Of a stretch of DNA of 64,000 nucleotides, positions 12,984 through 24,940 are shown piece after piece; the first letter of the stretch is position 1, and every line of letters begins with the position of its first letter. The stretch lies in NCBI RefSeq assembly GCF_041146395.1, contig NC_090996.1, positions 30,900,738 to 30,964,737 on the forward strand. Direction: 5' to 3'. Position numbers and translations under genes: made by a program. The notes beneath the pieces were generated by a model. That model did no database searches, was not told the origin of the DNA, and worked only from the letters and a program-made list of their open reading frames with translations. This DNA comes from Eulemur rufifrons. Taxonomy: Eukaryota > Chordata > Mammalia > Primates > Lemuridae.

Positions 12984-14034
12984 TGGAGCGTGGGGGACAT
13001 TTCCACTCATCAGAGCATACTAGTACCTCAAGGGAGGCAGGACTAGTGGCTTGGAAAAAAAAAAGCACATTTGAGACCGTAATATATTAGTACTTCTAGC
13101 TAGGATGAATCTTGTTCCATGAATTCTAGAGTGCGGGAAATATTCATATTATATCTTCTCCTTAAATAAACTTAAGGCCATCTATGAGCCCTTGTTCTGC
13201 TGCTGAAGTGGGCGGTGTGACAGTGTTCATACTGTCTTGCACACACAGACACACACCCCAGCAGCAACCTGCCACAGCTGTCACCTGACACAGAGCAAAA
13301 TATCCAGAAATGTCTGTAAGATTCCAGCGATGTTGGGGACAGGACAGAAACATGTGCTGGGTAAATAAAACTCTAAATTATTATTTCAGTAAGTGTTTCA
13401 GTCATCTAATTGCATATTTGGAACTGGCCCCTGAAAAAAATCTCATTGTTGTTATAATATACATAGTAGGAAAATGATATAAAAATTGTTTGGCTGGTAT
13501 AGGTGGCCTGAAAAGTGAGTGAGGGGCAGTTTTCTGAACCCAGACACCAAGCCACTTCAGACTGGAGGATGTGCTGTTCTGGGACGCGACTCCCCCAGCT
13601 CACTTCATGTAAACCTCACCCAGATATTAATACTTTCGGGGGCTGCACGGCTCTGCCCAATGGGCTTGGCCCAAATAAGATCAATCTGGGAAATGAAAGC
13701 ACCTTAAGAAACTAAAAGCAAAAAAGGGTTATTTTGGTGTCTTTCTTCCCTGAACAGAATTTCTCTTTCCACTTTAGTCTAGATTTTGGCAAATTCCCCT
13801 CTTCTAACTCTGTCTTTTTGCTCTGTGTGCCTTGCTGTGTGGGTTTTTGAATATAGCCTCACACCCCAATCAATACAGACGCATGCTCTGTTAATTACTT
13901 TAAACTAGTCCACTCTTTCCTTTCTTGTGGAATCCCCACTGCCCTTGCCTTCCAACAGCTTCTACTTCCCGCTACGCAAGAATCCATGAGGCTAGGAAAA
14001 GACACTCATCTGAAATATGCATAGGAGACCACAA

Positions 14035-14110
14035 ATTCCTGCCTCCATTTGCTATGGCCACTTTACAAATGAAGAAACTGAGACCAGAGAGGTGGACACT
14101 CAGTAAATGA
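14035..14110 (-). mobile_element. MIR fragment
   Basis: ACTTTACAAATGAAGAAACTG followed by AGACCAGAGAGGT matches the reverse complement of the conserved MIR core. Confidence 0.6.
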
Positions 14111-15643
14111 TAGATGACCTATCACATTTCATTTTCATTTTTAACTAGGCTCAGGAACATCCACATTTTTTCCCCTTGGGTGGGTACTGATGGAGATAGT
14201 TTTCTTTTTGGTGGATTTTTTTTTTTTAAAGTCTCCATTCCTTGTCTACTCCCCTCCTCTTCCAAAGTCAATGGTAAAAAAATAAAAAGCCCTAAATTCA
14301 GTTATGCCAACTAGAGTCCTAGTTCCTGCCGTTTGCATCATCTACCCATAGGCTGCACGGAGGTGGAGGGCATGGACTCAAGTTTGGGTTCATCAGGCAC
14401 CTGAGGAACAGGTGCGCTTCAAACTGCCCAGCCCCAGTCTGCCACAGAATTTAACATCTGAAAGCCTGGATACAGAGGACATGAGAAGCAGCAACTTAAG
14501 CTCCTCAAAAAAAAAGGAAATGGGTTGTTTCCAGGGTAAGTAAAAGAAGTGTAGGCTGTTTACTCATTCTATTATGGAAAAAAGTTACTAACTCAGAGAT
14601 TATAGTACATATACTTGATACAATAATAACAGAAGTCAACTAAGTCCATCACTGATAGAGACTGACACCATGTCTCAAAATTGCAGTGATTTGCAATTCA
14701 AAAGGAATAAAATTAAACAGCCAGTGTTTTCCTCATTTTCCAGTAAATGGCATCAATTTGATCAGATATGTCATTTTATTTTTCTTTGTTATCTAGTCTA
14801 TAAAATAACAAAATATATGACTTCACTGACGTATTTGAGGTCTTTTATAACAAAAAAAATTATTTGGTTTAGAAAATACACCTGATACTGCCCACTTATT
14901 TTAAACTGTTTTTGTTCCAATCATTTTCATAACACTGATGCTCACATCAGGACGTGGGAGAGTAACAACTTTTAAGATCCACACAGCTAAGTTTAATTTG
15001 GTCCCCATCATGAGAATATCCTACTCTTTTCTAAACATAAAAAAGTTTAATAAAGTGGTATCATTTGGCAAATCATTCTAAATCAGGTAATTATTTTGGG
15101 GAATAAAAAGGTTAAAGAAAATAAGGGCTTAATGCTCAAATTCACATACATTTTGTTAAGAGAACTAGATGTTTCTTGCTGAAAATATCCATGTCCAGAG
15201 AAAGGGGGAGAGAGACTCTTCCTAGGGTTGTTGTGATAAATAAATATTGATAAGGAAAACATCAAAAACATCAGCCATGAAAATATCTTTTAGCCCTTTG
15301 CATCTGGTAACTATAGCTGTTATCCTAAATATTATACTGAAAACACACAGACCACATTGAGAACTTTAGAGACAATTTCTTTTGGGGATGGGATGAAGTT
15401 TCTAATTGGCGTTAGGAGAAATGTCAGCTTTTTTGAAGGGACTGCATTTATTCTGAACTTGATCAAGGAGTTAATTCGACTCAACTACACAGCAAATGGA
15501 TCTCTCTGAAGAGCTCCTGAGCCCTGAACGATAAACCACTGGATCCGTTCCTACAGACCAGGAAGAGAAAATCGACCACACCCAGTAGAGAAATCAGCAG
15601 CAAACTTGTAAAAAAGAATGACTCCGGGAGGAAACACGGACAG

Positions 15644-15649
15644 CATGCA
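15644..15649 (-). promoter_or_regulatory. UGCAUG RBFOX site 18 nt downstream of B40
   Basis: The plus strand reads catgca, so the transcript carries a perfect UGCAUG, 18-23 nt past the B40 donor. RBFOX proteins bound just downstream of an exon normally promote its inclusion (established). Direct autoregulation is therefore a reasonable inference. Confidence 0.7.
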
Positions 15650-15666
15650 CGTTAATGAATACTTAC

Positions 15667-15706
15667 ATAAATGTCTGCACCATAAAATCCATCCTGGTAA
15701 ACAACA
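15667..15706 (-). CDS. RBFOX1: RBFOX1 alternative exon B40 (brain type)
   Basis: This 40-nt exon has acceptor ccttgcag and strong donor TTAT/gtaagta. Its first base completes a Gly codon, and the remaining 13 codons read VVYQDGFYGADIY, which matches the known brain-enriched isoform segment. It is the alternative to M43: both encode VVYQ first and then diverge. The exon sits between perfect TGCATG hexamers on the minus strand, one 50-55 nt upstream and one 18-23 nt downstream of its ends. A CACTAAT sequence places a good branch-point A 36 nt upstream of the exon. The 40-nt length means use of B40 alone keeps the frame, whereas use with M43 does not. The brain/muscle naming comes from published work on Fox-1 exons B40 and M43, recalled rather than looked up; sequence and borders are read directly. 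Confidence 0.96.
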
Positions 15707-15740
15707 CTGCAAGGGTGCACACACAAAGAGAAACATCCAT

Positions 15741-15746
15741 ATTAGT
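15741..15746 (-). promoter_or_regulatory. ACUAAU: B40 branch point overlapping a QKI-type motif
   Basis: The minus strand reads ACTAAT within CACTAAT. The candidate branch A is at 15742, 36 nt from the first exon base, with a short U-rich stretch following. ACUAAY is also the core recognition sequence of the STAR protein QKI, so binding here could block branch-point use. The function is inferred. Confidence 0.55.
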
Positions 15747-15755
15747 GCATTTCCC

Positions 15756-15761
15756 CATGCA
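15756..15761 (-). promoter_or_regulatory. UGCAUG RBFOX site 50 nt upstream of B40
   Basis: A second perfect UGCAUG lies 50-55 nt before the exon, just upstream of the likely branch point. RBFOX binding upstream of an exon usually represses inclusion, so the exon is flanked by one potential silencer and one potential enhancer for the protein it encodes. Confidence 0.65.
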
Positions 15762-16312
15762 GACACACCAACCCCTGCACTGGCGAGGTTAGTCTGGTCA
15801 CAAGATCCAAAACACAGGAATCGAGGGTAGTTTTCACATTGATTAAGGAGGTTGGAGACAACAGCAGTTGATCGAACTGAGAAAATTAGGCGGGGACTTG
15901 GTGTCGACCCCGTCTTAGGACGACATGGTGGCGTGCTGGGTACCGACCTTCCCACTCTCTCGGGAAGGAGTGCAGAAATGCACAACTTGAAAATGCAAAC
16001 AGGTTGAGATTTACAGACAAGAGCTTCTTTAAAAGGTCAGAGTTTGCTATCAAACCACATAGCTCCCCCCCAACACCCCCGTCCGAGAAAAACATTTGTT
16101 TAAGGATATGATTGTAAGGGTAAAGACACAGATTACAACGTTTTCAACATGGGTTATAGCTGAAAGGCCTTAGGGAGCTGGGCATCCTAAGCAGTTTTGA
16201 AAGATTTAGTCCCTATTCTTTCACACTGTAGTATTATTTGGTAATTTCGTGTGCCACTCTTATGGTAAATATAGGAGAATATCTCTTCAGGGGTGTGAGA
16301 GCATTTGTATAT

Positions 16313-16560
16313 ATATGTGTGTGCGTGTGTGTGTGTGTGTGTGTGCAAGAATATATTAATGTTTGCATGTTTGTGTATATGTTTGTGCTTCATGTGCATA
16401 TGTGTGTATGTGTGCAAATGTATTGTGTGCATATGTGTGCAACATGTACAGGTATATAGGAATGCATGCATTTGTGCTTGTATATATCACACATGTGTAT
16501 AAACATGTGTGTGCATGTGGGAGAATGTACTTATGTGTATCAGTGTGAGTTTGCATGTGT
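16313..16560. repeat. GT/ATGTGT-rich region
   Basis: A pure GT core near 16317-16345 followed by about 200 bp of degenerate GTGCATGT/ATGTGTAT units, upstream of B40 on the transcript. Confidence 0.85.
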
Positions 16561-17105
16561 GTACAGTCACATAAATTATATCCAGACTAAGCAAAGCCCC
16601 ACATTATGACTGAACAAGCCCAACTCCTAGCAGCTCTCTGATCACCACCTACTCAGTCAGCATCCCAGAAAGAAGACACTACCTAGACTTCTCCAGAAGT
16701 TTCTCGGTATACCTTGAGTACAACAACTGGAAAAAGAAGTTCTTAGCTATGGAATCATGGGAAACTGATATAAATTTTCTAAGCCTTAAGACAAGTTTAA
16801 TGAGGATAGTATGTATATTTTACAGGCTTCTGTATCACAGGATATCTTGAATATAAACATCTGTGTTTCCAAACGTGTGTTTTTCGAAGGATAGTAATTG
16901 TTATTGACAATCTTCCCAGATGTCTTCCCATGAAGTTTCTAGGTGATTTATGATTCTGGCAAAGGACTAATGAGCCCCACCATTGAATGAAGCTGAGTTC
17001 TAACAGAAGCACAATCCTGATTAGCAAAGGACTCCAGCAGGTTTCAGTAGCAGAGTGAACCCACACAGAAGCGAAGCATATTGAGTCAAGGAAAGGCACT
17101 TTGCA

Positions 17106-17129
17106 ACATACACACACACACACACACAC
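17106..17129. repeat. (CA)n microsatellite
   Basis: About 11 CA units; read directly. Confidence 0.9.
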
Positions 17130-17579
17130 GGTGGTGACACTGGTTTGCTGGAGAACACTACAGTGTGCTTCTCAGAGTTGTTTTGGAGTTGGTTGACTAA
17201 ACCCCAAGTACCATTATCCTTAAACACATGGCAGGGATTTCACACGCTAAGGAGGTTGGTAGGAATAGCTCTCAGTTGTTGCTCATTTTTGATCCAGGAG
17301 GGCTACAGTTTACGAGAGCACTTGTCAAGCAGCATAAAACTCTAATCCAAGATACTGAGGTGTGCAGCATCCTGAGCTATACTCTGAATTCGCTTTCAAC
17401 ATTTCCAACATAAAGAGATAAACAACACAAAGTGCCCATTGGGGTCACAAGGCAGGGTCAACCTCTGCCTACAGGACTTGGAACAGATCTGATCAAACAG
17501 AGGCAAGCAACAAATACGTAGTTTGGACCCCAAACCGCACGACTGATCATTTGGCTATGTCAATACAGCTTCTGCCCCA

Positions 17580-17655
17580 TTTTTTTTTTCATGCTGTCAT
17601 GCCTGTGCACATGCTATTTCTTGTGCTGTGAATGCCTTTTCTTCAGACATCCCCC
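17580..17655 (+). mobile_element. L2 fragment
   Basis: GCCTGTGCACATGCTATTTC then TGTGAATGCC resembles the L2 3' segment (TGCCTTTGCACWTGCTGTTCC). Confidence 0.45.
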
Positions 17656-17734
17656 CATCCAAAAGCAGAGAGACGAGCATTCAAGGGCTAAGTTAGATGG
17701 GACGCACACGGGTGTCTGTGTCAAACTGCAGCCC

Positions 17735-17880
17735 CCACAAGCAATAGCTGGGTGCCTTGGACAAATTACTGAGATGTCTGAGCTTAACTTACTCATTTGT
17801 AACTTGGTAAAAGAGGTTACTAAGTGCCCACCTCAAGGGGGGATTATAGTAATACAATCCTTGCAAAGAGATGAGCCACA
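17735..17880 (+). mobile_element. MIR fragment
   Basis: AGCTGGGTGCCTTGGACAAA and TTACTCATTTGTAA fit the forward MIR core (GTGACCTTGGGCAAGT ... CTCATCTGTAA). Confidence 0.6.
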
Positions 17881-19460
17881 TCCTTAACACTGTAGCTCTA
17901 ACTAAATGTCTCCATCTCTGTGACCCAGCATCCACCTGCAGCTGAGTTAGTTGCTCCACTTATGAACCCCAGTATGACTTTTTCAGACCCTTACCCAGGC
18001 CACTCCTCAATTTCTGCCTCATACTAAAAGTATTTGCATTTGTGGCTCATTTCACCGTGAAAGGTGCACCCAATGGCTTAGCCAACATTCTGTCTCAACA
18101 CCCGACACACTACTGTGTATCCGGAAAATGTACAATAATGATCTGTTGAGTGAACGAGGCCCATATTTTGAAGGTGAGGTTTTAGAAGGTGGCAAAAGGT
18201 GACTCAGAGTCCCTTTTTTAAAATTAACTCCAGGTAGAATTTGATAACCAGTGATGGGTTAGGAGGAGGGACCCTGAAAGTCTCAGGCTTGTCTCTGACT
18301 TGGTTATTGAACATCGACGGCCGCTGTCAATGGAGGAGAGGAAGAGGACTGAGATTCAAAAACTAGAACCTGAATTAGGAGACCAGGGTAAGAGACTAGG
18401 CAGAAAGGGTTGTAAGAGTAAATGAAATATTAATATTTTCACCAGATATTAATATATCCATTTAAGTGGGAAACAATGCCTTTTTCTAAATATTTGTAGG
18501 GTAGGACCTCATCTGTTTCTGTTCCTCTGTGAATAAATAGCCGAGCCCAGGCCTTGGGGGTGGGGGGGTGGGGACCAGGAGTACAGCTTCCTGGTGTGGC
18601 TGAGGCTGAGCTTGGGCCGGGAAACGGGTTCCTTCTTTCTCTAGGACAGGTCGTCAGGCGCCGTGGCCAGTGGTGTGCCTCCACGTCAAGCCCAGCTGCA
18701 CCAGCAATACCCGGAAGTGAGAGAAGAACATGGCCCGATGCTGGCCCTTGGCAAGTCCTTGCTCAGCAGGGTCACCTAGCTGCCCTGCTCTGCCCTCTCA
18801 CCGTGTGCCGTGGAAAAGTCGTTTTGGAAACTCTGACGTCCCACATTCATGAGACATCGAACCAAAGAGAAACTGTGATCTAGCTTCCTCATTTTGATAA
18901 GCTCCAACAAACTGACAAGTACTATTTCTCCATGGCTGAAAGGCTGACTACACCTCTATGCCACGGCACGCAGAGCAGGGGAAGCAACCTCTCTCCACCC
19001 CCACTAAACCTGCCCTCACAGGAGTTTACAGGGAGTGGGGTGCACAGCCACAAAGCCATGCACAGAAATGTAAAATCGCAGCTGGGACAAGAAGAGAGGA
19101 ACAGGCAGGTGGGTGTGTCATGGAAGGAGGCAGCGCTGGCATCAGACAGCAGCCAGGCTGAGCAAGCAGCACAGAAACCTCACAGCCTTAGCGGGGTAGA
19201 GAGGAAGGAAGCGCAGGCCAGGCAAAGGCGACAGCCCATGAAAGGCCAGGTGGCTGGAAGGTGCCTGGCTTCAGGAGGGGCCTGGAGGAAGGGCATAATT
19301 TCTAGCTTTAAGGTATTCAGAAGCCTCCAAGGAGAAAAAAAGGATTCTAGATGCTGTTATAAACCACATCATGAAGGGATTGCTTTTTTCAATGCATGCA
19401 TGCACACTTTGGGGAAAAATGAACCGGAGGACGAATGATCTACCCTCATCATAACTCTTA

Positions 19461-19480
19461 AAAAAAAAAAAAAAAAAAAA
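19461..19480. repeat. Poly-A run
   Basis: Twenty consecutive A after an unrecognised GC-richer segment. It could mark an old retroposon, but no body is clear. Confidence 0.7.
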
Positions 19481-19684
19481 GAGGAGGAACCAATGTGTTT
19501 GTCCTCATCGGCAGTGTGAAATGAAGCCAGTTAATGGGTTGCCTGTTTTACCAAAATGCTGTGCTTTTCTCCCAAGATAGTAGTAATTAGCACAAGCACC
19601 ATGACTGCTAATGCTCACGTGTATAGATAAATTGGTGTGAATTAGTCCCAAATCTAAACGTTCCGTGCTCATTAGCCCACTGAA

Positions 19685-19805
19685 GCCCCACCATACCCAT
19701 GTGAGATGGGTAATATTATCATCACCTCTTTAAACATGTAGAAACAGACATGAAGAGTGCTAGGTACTGATCTAGCTGGGATGCTAGCCCAGGTAGTCCA
19801 GCTCC
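19685..19805 (-). mobile_element. MIR fragment
   Basis: GGTAATATTATCATCACC, GAAACAGACATGAAGAG and GGGATGCTAGCCCAGGTAGT follow the reverse MIR consensus. Confidence 0.6.
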
Positions 19806-19839
19806 ACAGCCCCAACTCTCAACTACTATGGCAGGCACA

Positions 19840-20018
19840 GTGGTGGTCACACTCGGGTGTGCATCAGAATCTCCTGAAGGACCTGTTGAACTGGACCATG
19901 GCCAGCCCAGAGGTTCTGATTCAACAGATCTGGATGGAGTGTCTAAGAATTGGCATTTCTAACAAATAACAGGTGATACTGATGCTGCTGGTCCAATGCC
20001 TAAGAGAATCATTGCTCT
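19840..20018. mobile_element. MER3/MER20-like hAT remnant
   Basis: GTGTGCATCAGAATCTCCTG, GAGGTTCTGATTCAACAGAT and AATTGGCATTTCTAACAAAT, with GGTGATACTGATGCTGCTGG, match a hAT-Charlie non-autonomous element. The family name is uncertain. Confidence 0.75.
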
Positions 20019-22179
20019 GTGGAACACCACCTCCAAGTGTTATTGTACTTTACATTCGAGACAGAACTGGAGGTCGGCCTCCAAGGTCCTATTGTAAAGG
20101 AGGAGCTGGATACAGGGAAGCTCTTAACACAAAATCTCATGCTAGTTTCCAAGAAGGTATCCAAATACTTTTTAAAGCCTCATCAAACACCTGCACTTAA
20201 AATATCAAATACATAGGGAAAGAGGGACAGGGGTCCATATCTGGGACACAGCCATAGATCAATTAACCACAGCCCAGTCACAAGAGAATGGAGTTGCCAT
20301 CATGCATTGAACAGGTGCAGCCCTATTTTAATGCAGAGATGGTCTGTGTAGCCACGCAAAGGTAATTGTATTGCTTGTCAATCACGTGGGGACTGCAGTA
20401 TGCTTTTTGCAAGAACATAATGCAAATGCACATCTCATTTTCTTAGAAAAGTAATAGCAGTAGTTAAATATTTGGATGAATGCAAGCAGGGAATGATTGC
20501 ACTATAGCAAATTAGTTTACTTTTAAAAGAAAGGAAAGAAAGTATAGAATGTTCCAAACTATACAATCTGTTTGTGTAACATAATATACACCAGCCACAA
20601 ATATATTCTTGTAGAAAAGGCTATTTAAAACTGCTCTACCCTGCTGCCCCTTCCAACTGGAAATAAATTAAACTTTTTAATGCAAATAGAGCTGCTTTTG
20701 AATGGATATCAGATAGCTTTACTAACTCACTGGCATTTGTATAGAGTTGTGTGTGTGTGTGTGCACTTGCACACAAACTTTTTAAAGGAAAACACATATT
20801 TTTAATCAGATTATCAAAGGCATCTGTGAAATCCCACTCCCACTTCTCCCAAAAAAGCCTTAGGGACCACCAATTTATAGTGTTTGTCTATATATTCACT
20901 CAGTTAAGAGGCTTTTTTTTTTTAAGTTACATTTTAAAATTGGCTAAGAATTTGAATAAGAAATCACACCAAGAAAAAAACAAAAGCTAGAGAACATTCT
21001 GGAACATATTCTGAAAATGGGTAGATGGCTTTAGTTCCTAGTGTTTCTATCAAATGAAAAAGTTCCTAAGAATCAGATAATGCAGGTTGGGGATTAGACA
21101 TTTAGAAAATAAAACCAAAAAGCAAGGCTGATTTATACACAAAAAGATACATCCACACCATCTTGGAGACTGGTGTCAGAGACTTTTTAAGGACCTAACC
21201 TGAGAACATTCCCAAAGGATTTATTTGTGGGTTTTATCCTAGCACTGGCCAACTTGAAGGAGTTTTCTCCTGGGATACTGTCATAACTTTCCTCTACTCA
21301 AAAAAGCAGAGTCTTCTCAAAATATATCTCAAGGTAACTCTGGGAAACTGTACACAGAAGTGTCATAATTAATTACCTGAGAAAATGCAGAATACCTTGC
21401 CCAAAGATACCCAGAGAACCAAGACCAAAACCCTATAGCTGATGCTGGATGCTGAGGCTTAGAATGATAATTTTTTTAAAAATCTCCTATGGTGCTCCAT
21501 TAGAGCACCCCGCTGTACTCCCCTCCTTGCAATATGCATAGCACATAGTAAGCACTTGATGAGGAGCTGTTTAATAATTAATTAAGAACAAGAACTTGGT
21601 GATGCCAATCTCATGGGTTTCTTTGGGGAGGAGATTGGGATTTGGTTGCTGTTGTGCAGCAGATGTTATACTAAGTCTGGTGGGTGTGCCTCCAATGCTG
21701 GTACCTGCCATCGTCCTCTACACTTATCAGCTGCCAGCTCCAGCTCCCTGGAACGATGTTACCCAGTGGATAATTCCTCCCAAATGTGAGTCACAGGACA
21801 ATAACCCAGACAGTGTGGCTTCCCTATCAAAATTGACTCCAGGATCAAATGCAAGGAGAAATATGGACAACCTCATCCGTTCCATTCTTTCTGAGACTGT
21901 TCACTAGTTCATATTTTATTTATAATCTATATATTTATAATCTATCTATAATCCACTCCATAAGCAATTAGAGTGCCTCTGTTCAAGACCATCTCTGTGA
22001 CTTGGGGGAAATGGAGGTCTGTGAACTGCAGGTGCTTCTTCTAGTAAAGAGGTAAATTATGCATAAAGGGAGAGACACAGGATCTGCCTGTGTACTAACT
22101 CACCACAAGCAAAATGAAATGTTGGGAAAGAAAAGAGTATGCACAGTGGAGAAAAAATTATTAACTACATCAACCTCAA

Positions 22180-22385
22180 GAAGAGTAGCTACAGTTCACT
22201 GAACACCTGTCATATGATGCACCGTACTGAGGTGTACCCTTGCACAGATCTCCCTATCAATCCTATGGGAGCAGAAGCATTCTTCACTCTCAAGAAAATT
22301 GTGTCTAGAGAGGTTAAGTAGTCTACCCAGGGTAGCACAAGATAGATTAATGGGGTCTTAGCTGCCCCAAAGCCTGTGTTTTTCC
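22180..22385 (-). mobile_element. MIR copy
   Basis: GAGAGGTTAAGTAGTCTACC and the trailing CCAAAGCCTGTGTTT fit the reverse MIR consensus almost end to end. Confidence 0.65.
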
Positions 22386-22680
22386 ATGAATGCATAAGTC
22401 CCATAGACTGTGTAGACACTACTTTGTAACTTATCCCCCAGTCTCATTCAATGGATGTTGGCAATAAATAGGGAGTTCATTGGCTCAGTCTAGGGCTTTC
22501 TACCTGTTCCTATGTGCCCTCCATGATCCATAGGAGAGAACCCACCCCAGGAGAAATGATCATCTAGTAATGTCATAAGAGGTTTCTATTTCGGCATGTG
22601 AGAGAACAGAGAATAGGGCCTATTCATAACCTATATTCTTTAGCTGCTTGGAGGGGCTTCAGAAAACATCAAGATGTGGC

Positions 22681-22693
22681 GGGGGGGGGGGGG
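22681..22693. repeat. G13 homopolymer
   Basis: Thirteen consecutive G preceded by GGC. Homopolymers like this are prone to length errors. Confidence 0.9.
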
Positions 22694-23149
22694 AATCAAG
22701 TAAATAAAAGGAAATGGGTGATTGTTAGGGCATCCTTAGTGACACTTCTCATGTGACTATCCTGATGTCAGATACCTACAAGGCTCACCCAAGGTTCCAC
22801 AAAGATAGCCATGGGAGTTCTATAGGATATTTTTTTCGATCACCCTAGATGGAAAAAAAAAATATGGAAGCCACAAATGGGCCTAGGATAAATGACATAT
22901 TTCGGTTGATATTTTAGTAACAACATAGATTCATATTAGATACTTCACGAGGAACAGAGGTTTAGGTTGGCAGTTAGATATCTCCTCAATTGATGACAAT
23001 GGGAAAATATGAATAAATTCTTCCTTAATACATGCAGTTTGCTGGGTGATGTCATACACAAGATGGGGACCACTGGGTAGGAGGGAGAATCACAGAATGA
23101 GATCTTAACATGGCAATTTAGGAAATGACTGGACTTAGGTGTATATCTC

Positions 23150-23345
23150 ATATTTCTTCTCTTCTGAGAAGCCTTCTCTAAACACCCAAGCTGGGCTAAA
23201 GACCATTCCTTGGTGCTCATACAGCACTCACCTTATCACTTATCACGTTTATTGAAATTGTTAGCTTATATGTTGCCCCCTGCACAGACCAGAAGCAATT
23301 CCTCAGAAGGTGTTTCTGTATCTCTAGGGCACAACAGTGCACGGA
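23150..23345 (+). mobile_element. L2 fragment
   Basis: GAAGCCTTCTCTAAACACCC, CACCTTATCACTTATCACG and the later TGTATCTCTAGGGCACAACA follow the L2 3' consensus in order. Confidence 0.6.
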
Positions 23346-24399
23346 GCATGATAGGTGTGAGGTGTGGGTCACGGGTGTTGAGCTGACCTGGGCTCGAGTA
23401 AAGATGTCAGTCAAACATTTTGTGCAGATTTCTCCAGAAATCTCCCTTTAATGGACGTTGGAGACAAAAGACTACAGGAAATTCCCACCGTCTCTGCACC
23501 GTCTGAATCCTGATTCTGTCACTTCCTGGGAACAGGAGTGTGTTTTCAACCTCTTTGCTACTTGCTTCCACTCAACCCAAGATCAGGGTCCTCTCTCCTC
23601 CAGCCAATCACCTGTTCTCTTCCCATCCAAAAGGAGCTGGCTTCCTGCCATCTCATGCAGTCTAAGCCAAACAATCCAGAGGAAAAAAGGAAACCTTTGT
23701 TTAAGATGCCAGGTTCAACTTTTTTCATTCGTTGCCAATTCACTCTAGGCAGTTTGTAATCCAGTGAAACCACCAGGCAATCAACCAAATGTCCTTCTTT
23801 TTGGCCGGTACTTTGCTCTTACAGATTCTTGTAGAAATGGACACCTTTACCACCACCCCATCCTTCTGGCACTCCTGCTACCTGCTACCCTCTGTTGAGA
23901 ATTCTATCTTACTTCCAAGCAGGGTTTTAGAATTCCAGCCACAACATTGTCAGCAAAGAGGTATGATCTACCATTATGACCAAAATGATCACGAATATCT
24001 CTGGAATATTACAATTACTTCCCATCCGAAGTTGTTTCACCATTTGGAAATGTCTGTGTCTCTCCCTGGTGAACATGGCATTAGTTTGTTATGCGTGGTT
24101 ATTCCCAGCAAAGAGCATGTTTGCTGTAAGTTAGCAAATTTCAATTTTACAGCAGGTGTGCTAGTTTGAGATTTTTATAAATTGTTCGTGTGAGGATAAG
24201 CCATATAATTTTACTTTATTATTTCTGTTCAATATTGTAGTAAGATACTGACGGTATATATACCGAAAAACTACAATTACCGGGTACTGAAATAATGATT
24301 TTCAGCAAACAGATGTGTTATAAAAGTACAATTTTGCATTTATAGCCTATGAATCTTGCTTTAGTAATTACATGAGTTCAGAGGGTAAATTGGGTTTTT

Positions 24400-24545
24400 T
24401 TTTTTCCTTCATAACTCATTGTGTGACCTGGGGAATAACAAATCTTTATTTCTGCATTTCTGGATCTTTAAAATGGGCTCAGTTACATAGGGACGGAGAT
24501 AAAGATTTTACTGTCAACGATTCCTTATAGCACATGGCCCTGAAT
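24400..24545 (+). mobile_element. MIR fragment
   Basis: CATTGTGTGACCTGGGGAA and GGATCTTTAAAATGGGCTC match the MIR core (TGTGTGACCTTGGGCAA ... TAAAATGGGGATA). Confidence 0.65.
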
Positions 24546-24940
24546 AGGGGTTAGGATGTGCAGATACAAGGGGGGCAGCTAGTGAGAATTTACAGCCAAT
24601 TAATCCTTGGGGAAAAAAATAAATGTTTTGCTGTTGTTTTGTGCACTAAGAAGCTCAGAGCTGACCCAACTTTAATGACTGCACAAGAAACTCAATGGAC
24701 ATTATCTTTTTATCTTTGCACTTATGTTTCCCTTTGTCATCAGTATAATAGGGAGGTGATATGCGCTAATTCAGATTTTCTAAAAGATTTACATTCAAAA
24801 GAGCTCTAAAAAAATGCATTGAACCCTTTTCAGACAGCCCCAAATGCAGCCATACTTTTTTTCTACAGACCAGAAAGCCAGTCACTGTCTAGGGAAGCCT
24901 CATGCCAGACTCTTGGGATATAGCTGAATTTATCACCAAA

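Larger units (their letters stand above)
12143..15666 (-). other. RBFOX1: Intron between B40 and M43
   Basis: 3524 nt separating the two alternative exons. It holds a short GT run near 12708, an A20 run near 12963-12983 and a MIR remnant near 14035-14110. Otherwise it is unique-looking. Its length argues against exclusivity by splice-site proximity. Confidence 0.85.

Noticed and set aside
18932..19438. 168-codon open frame on the plus strand
   Set aside because: No recognisable domain and no splice context. The segment is GC-richer intron followed by a poly-A run, best explained as a chance frame or decayed repeat.
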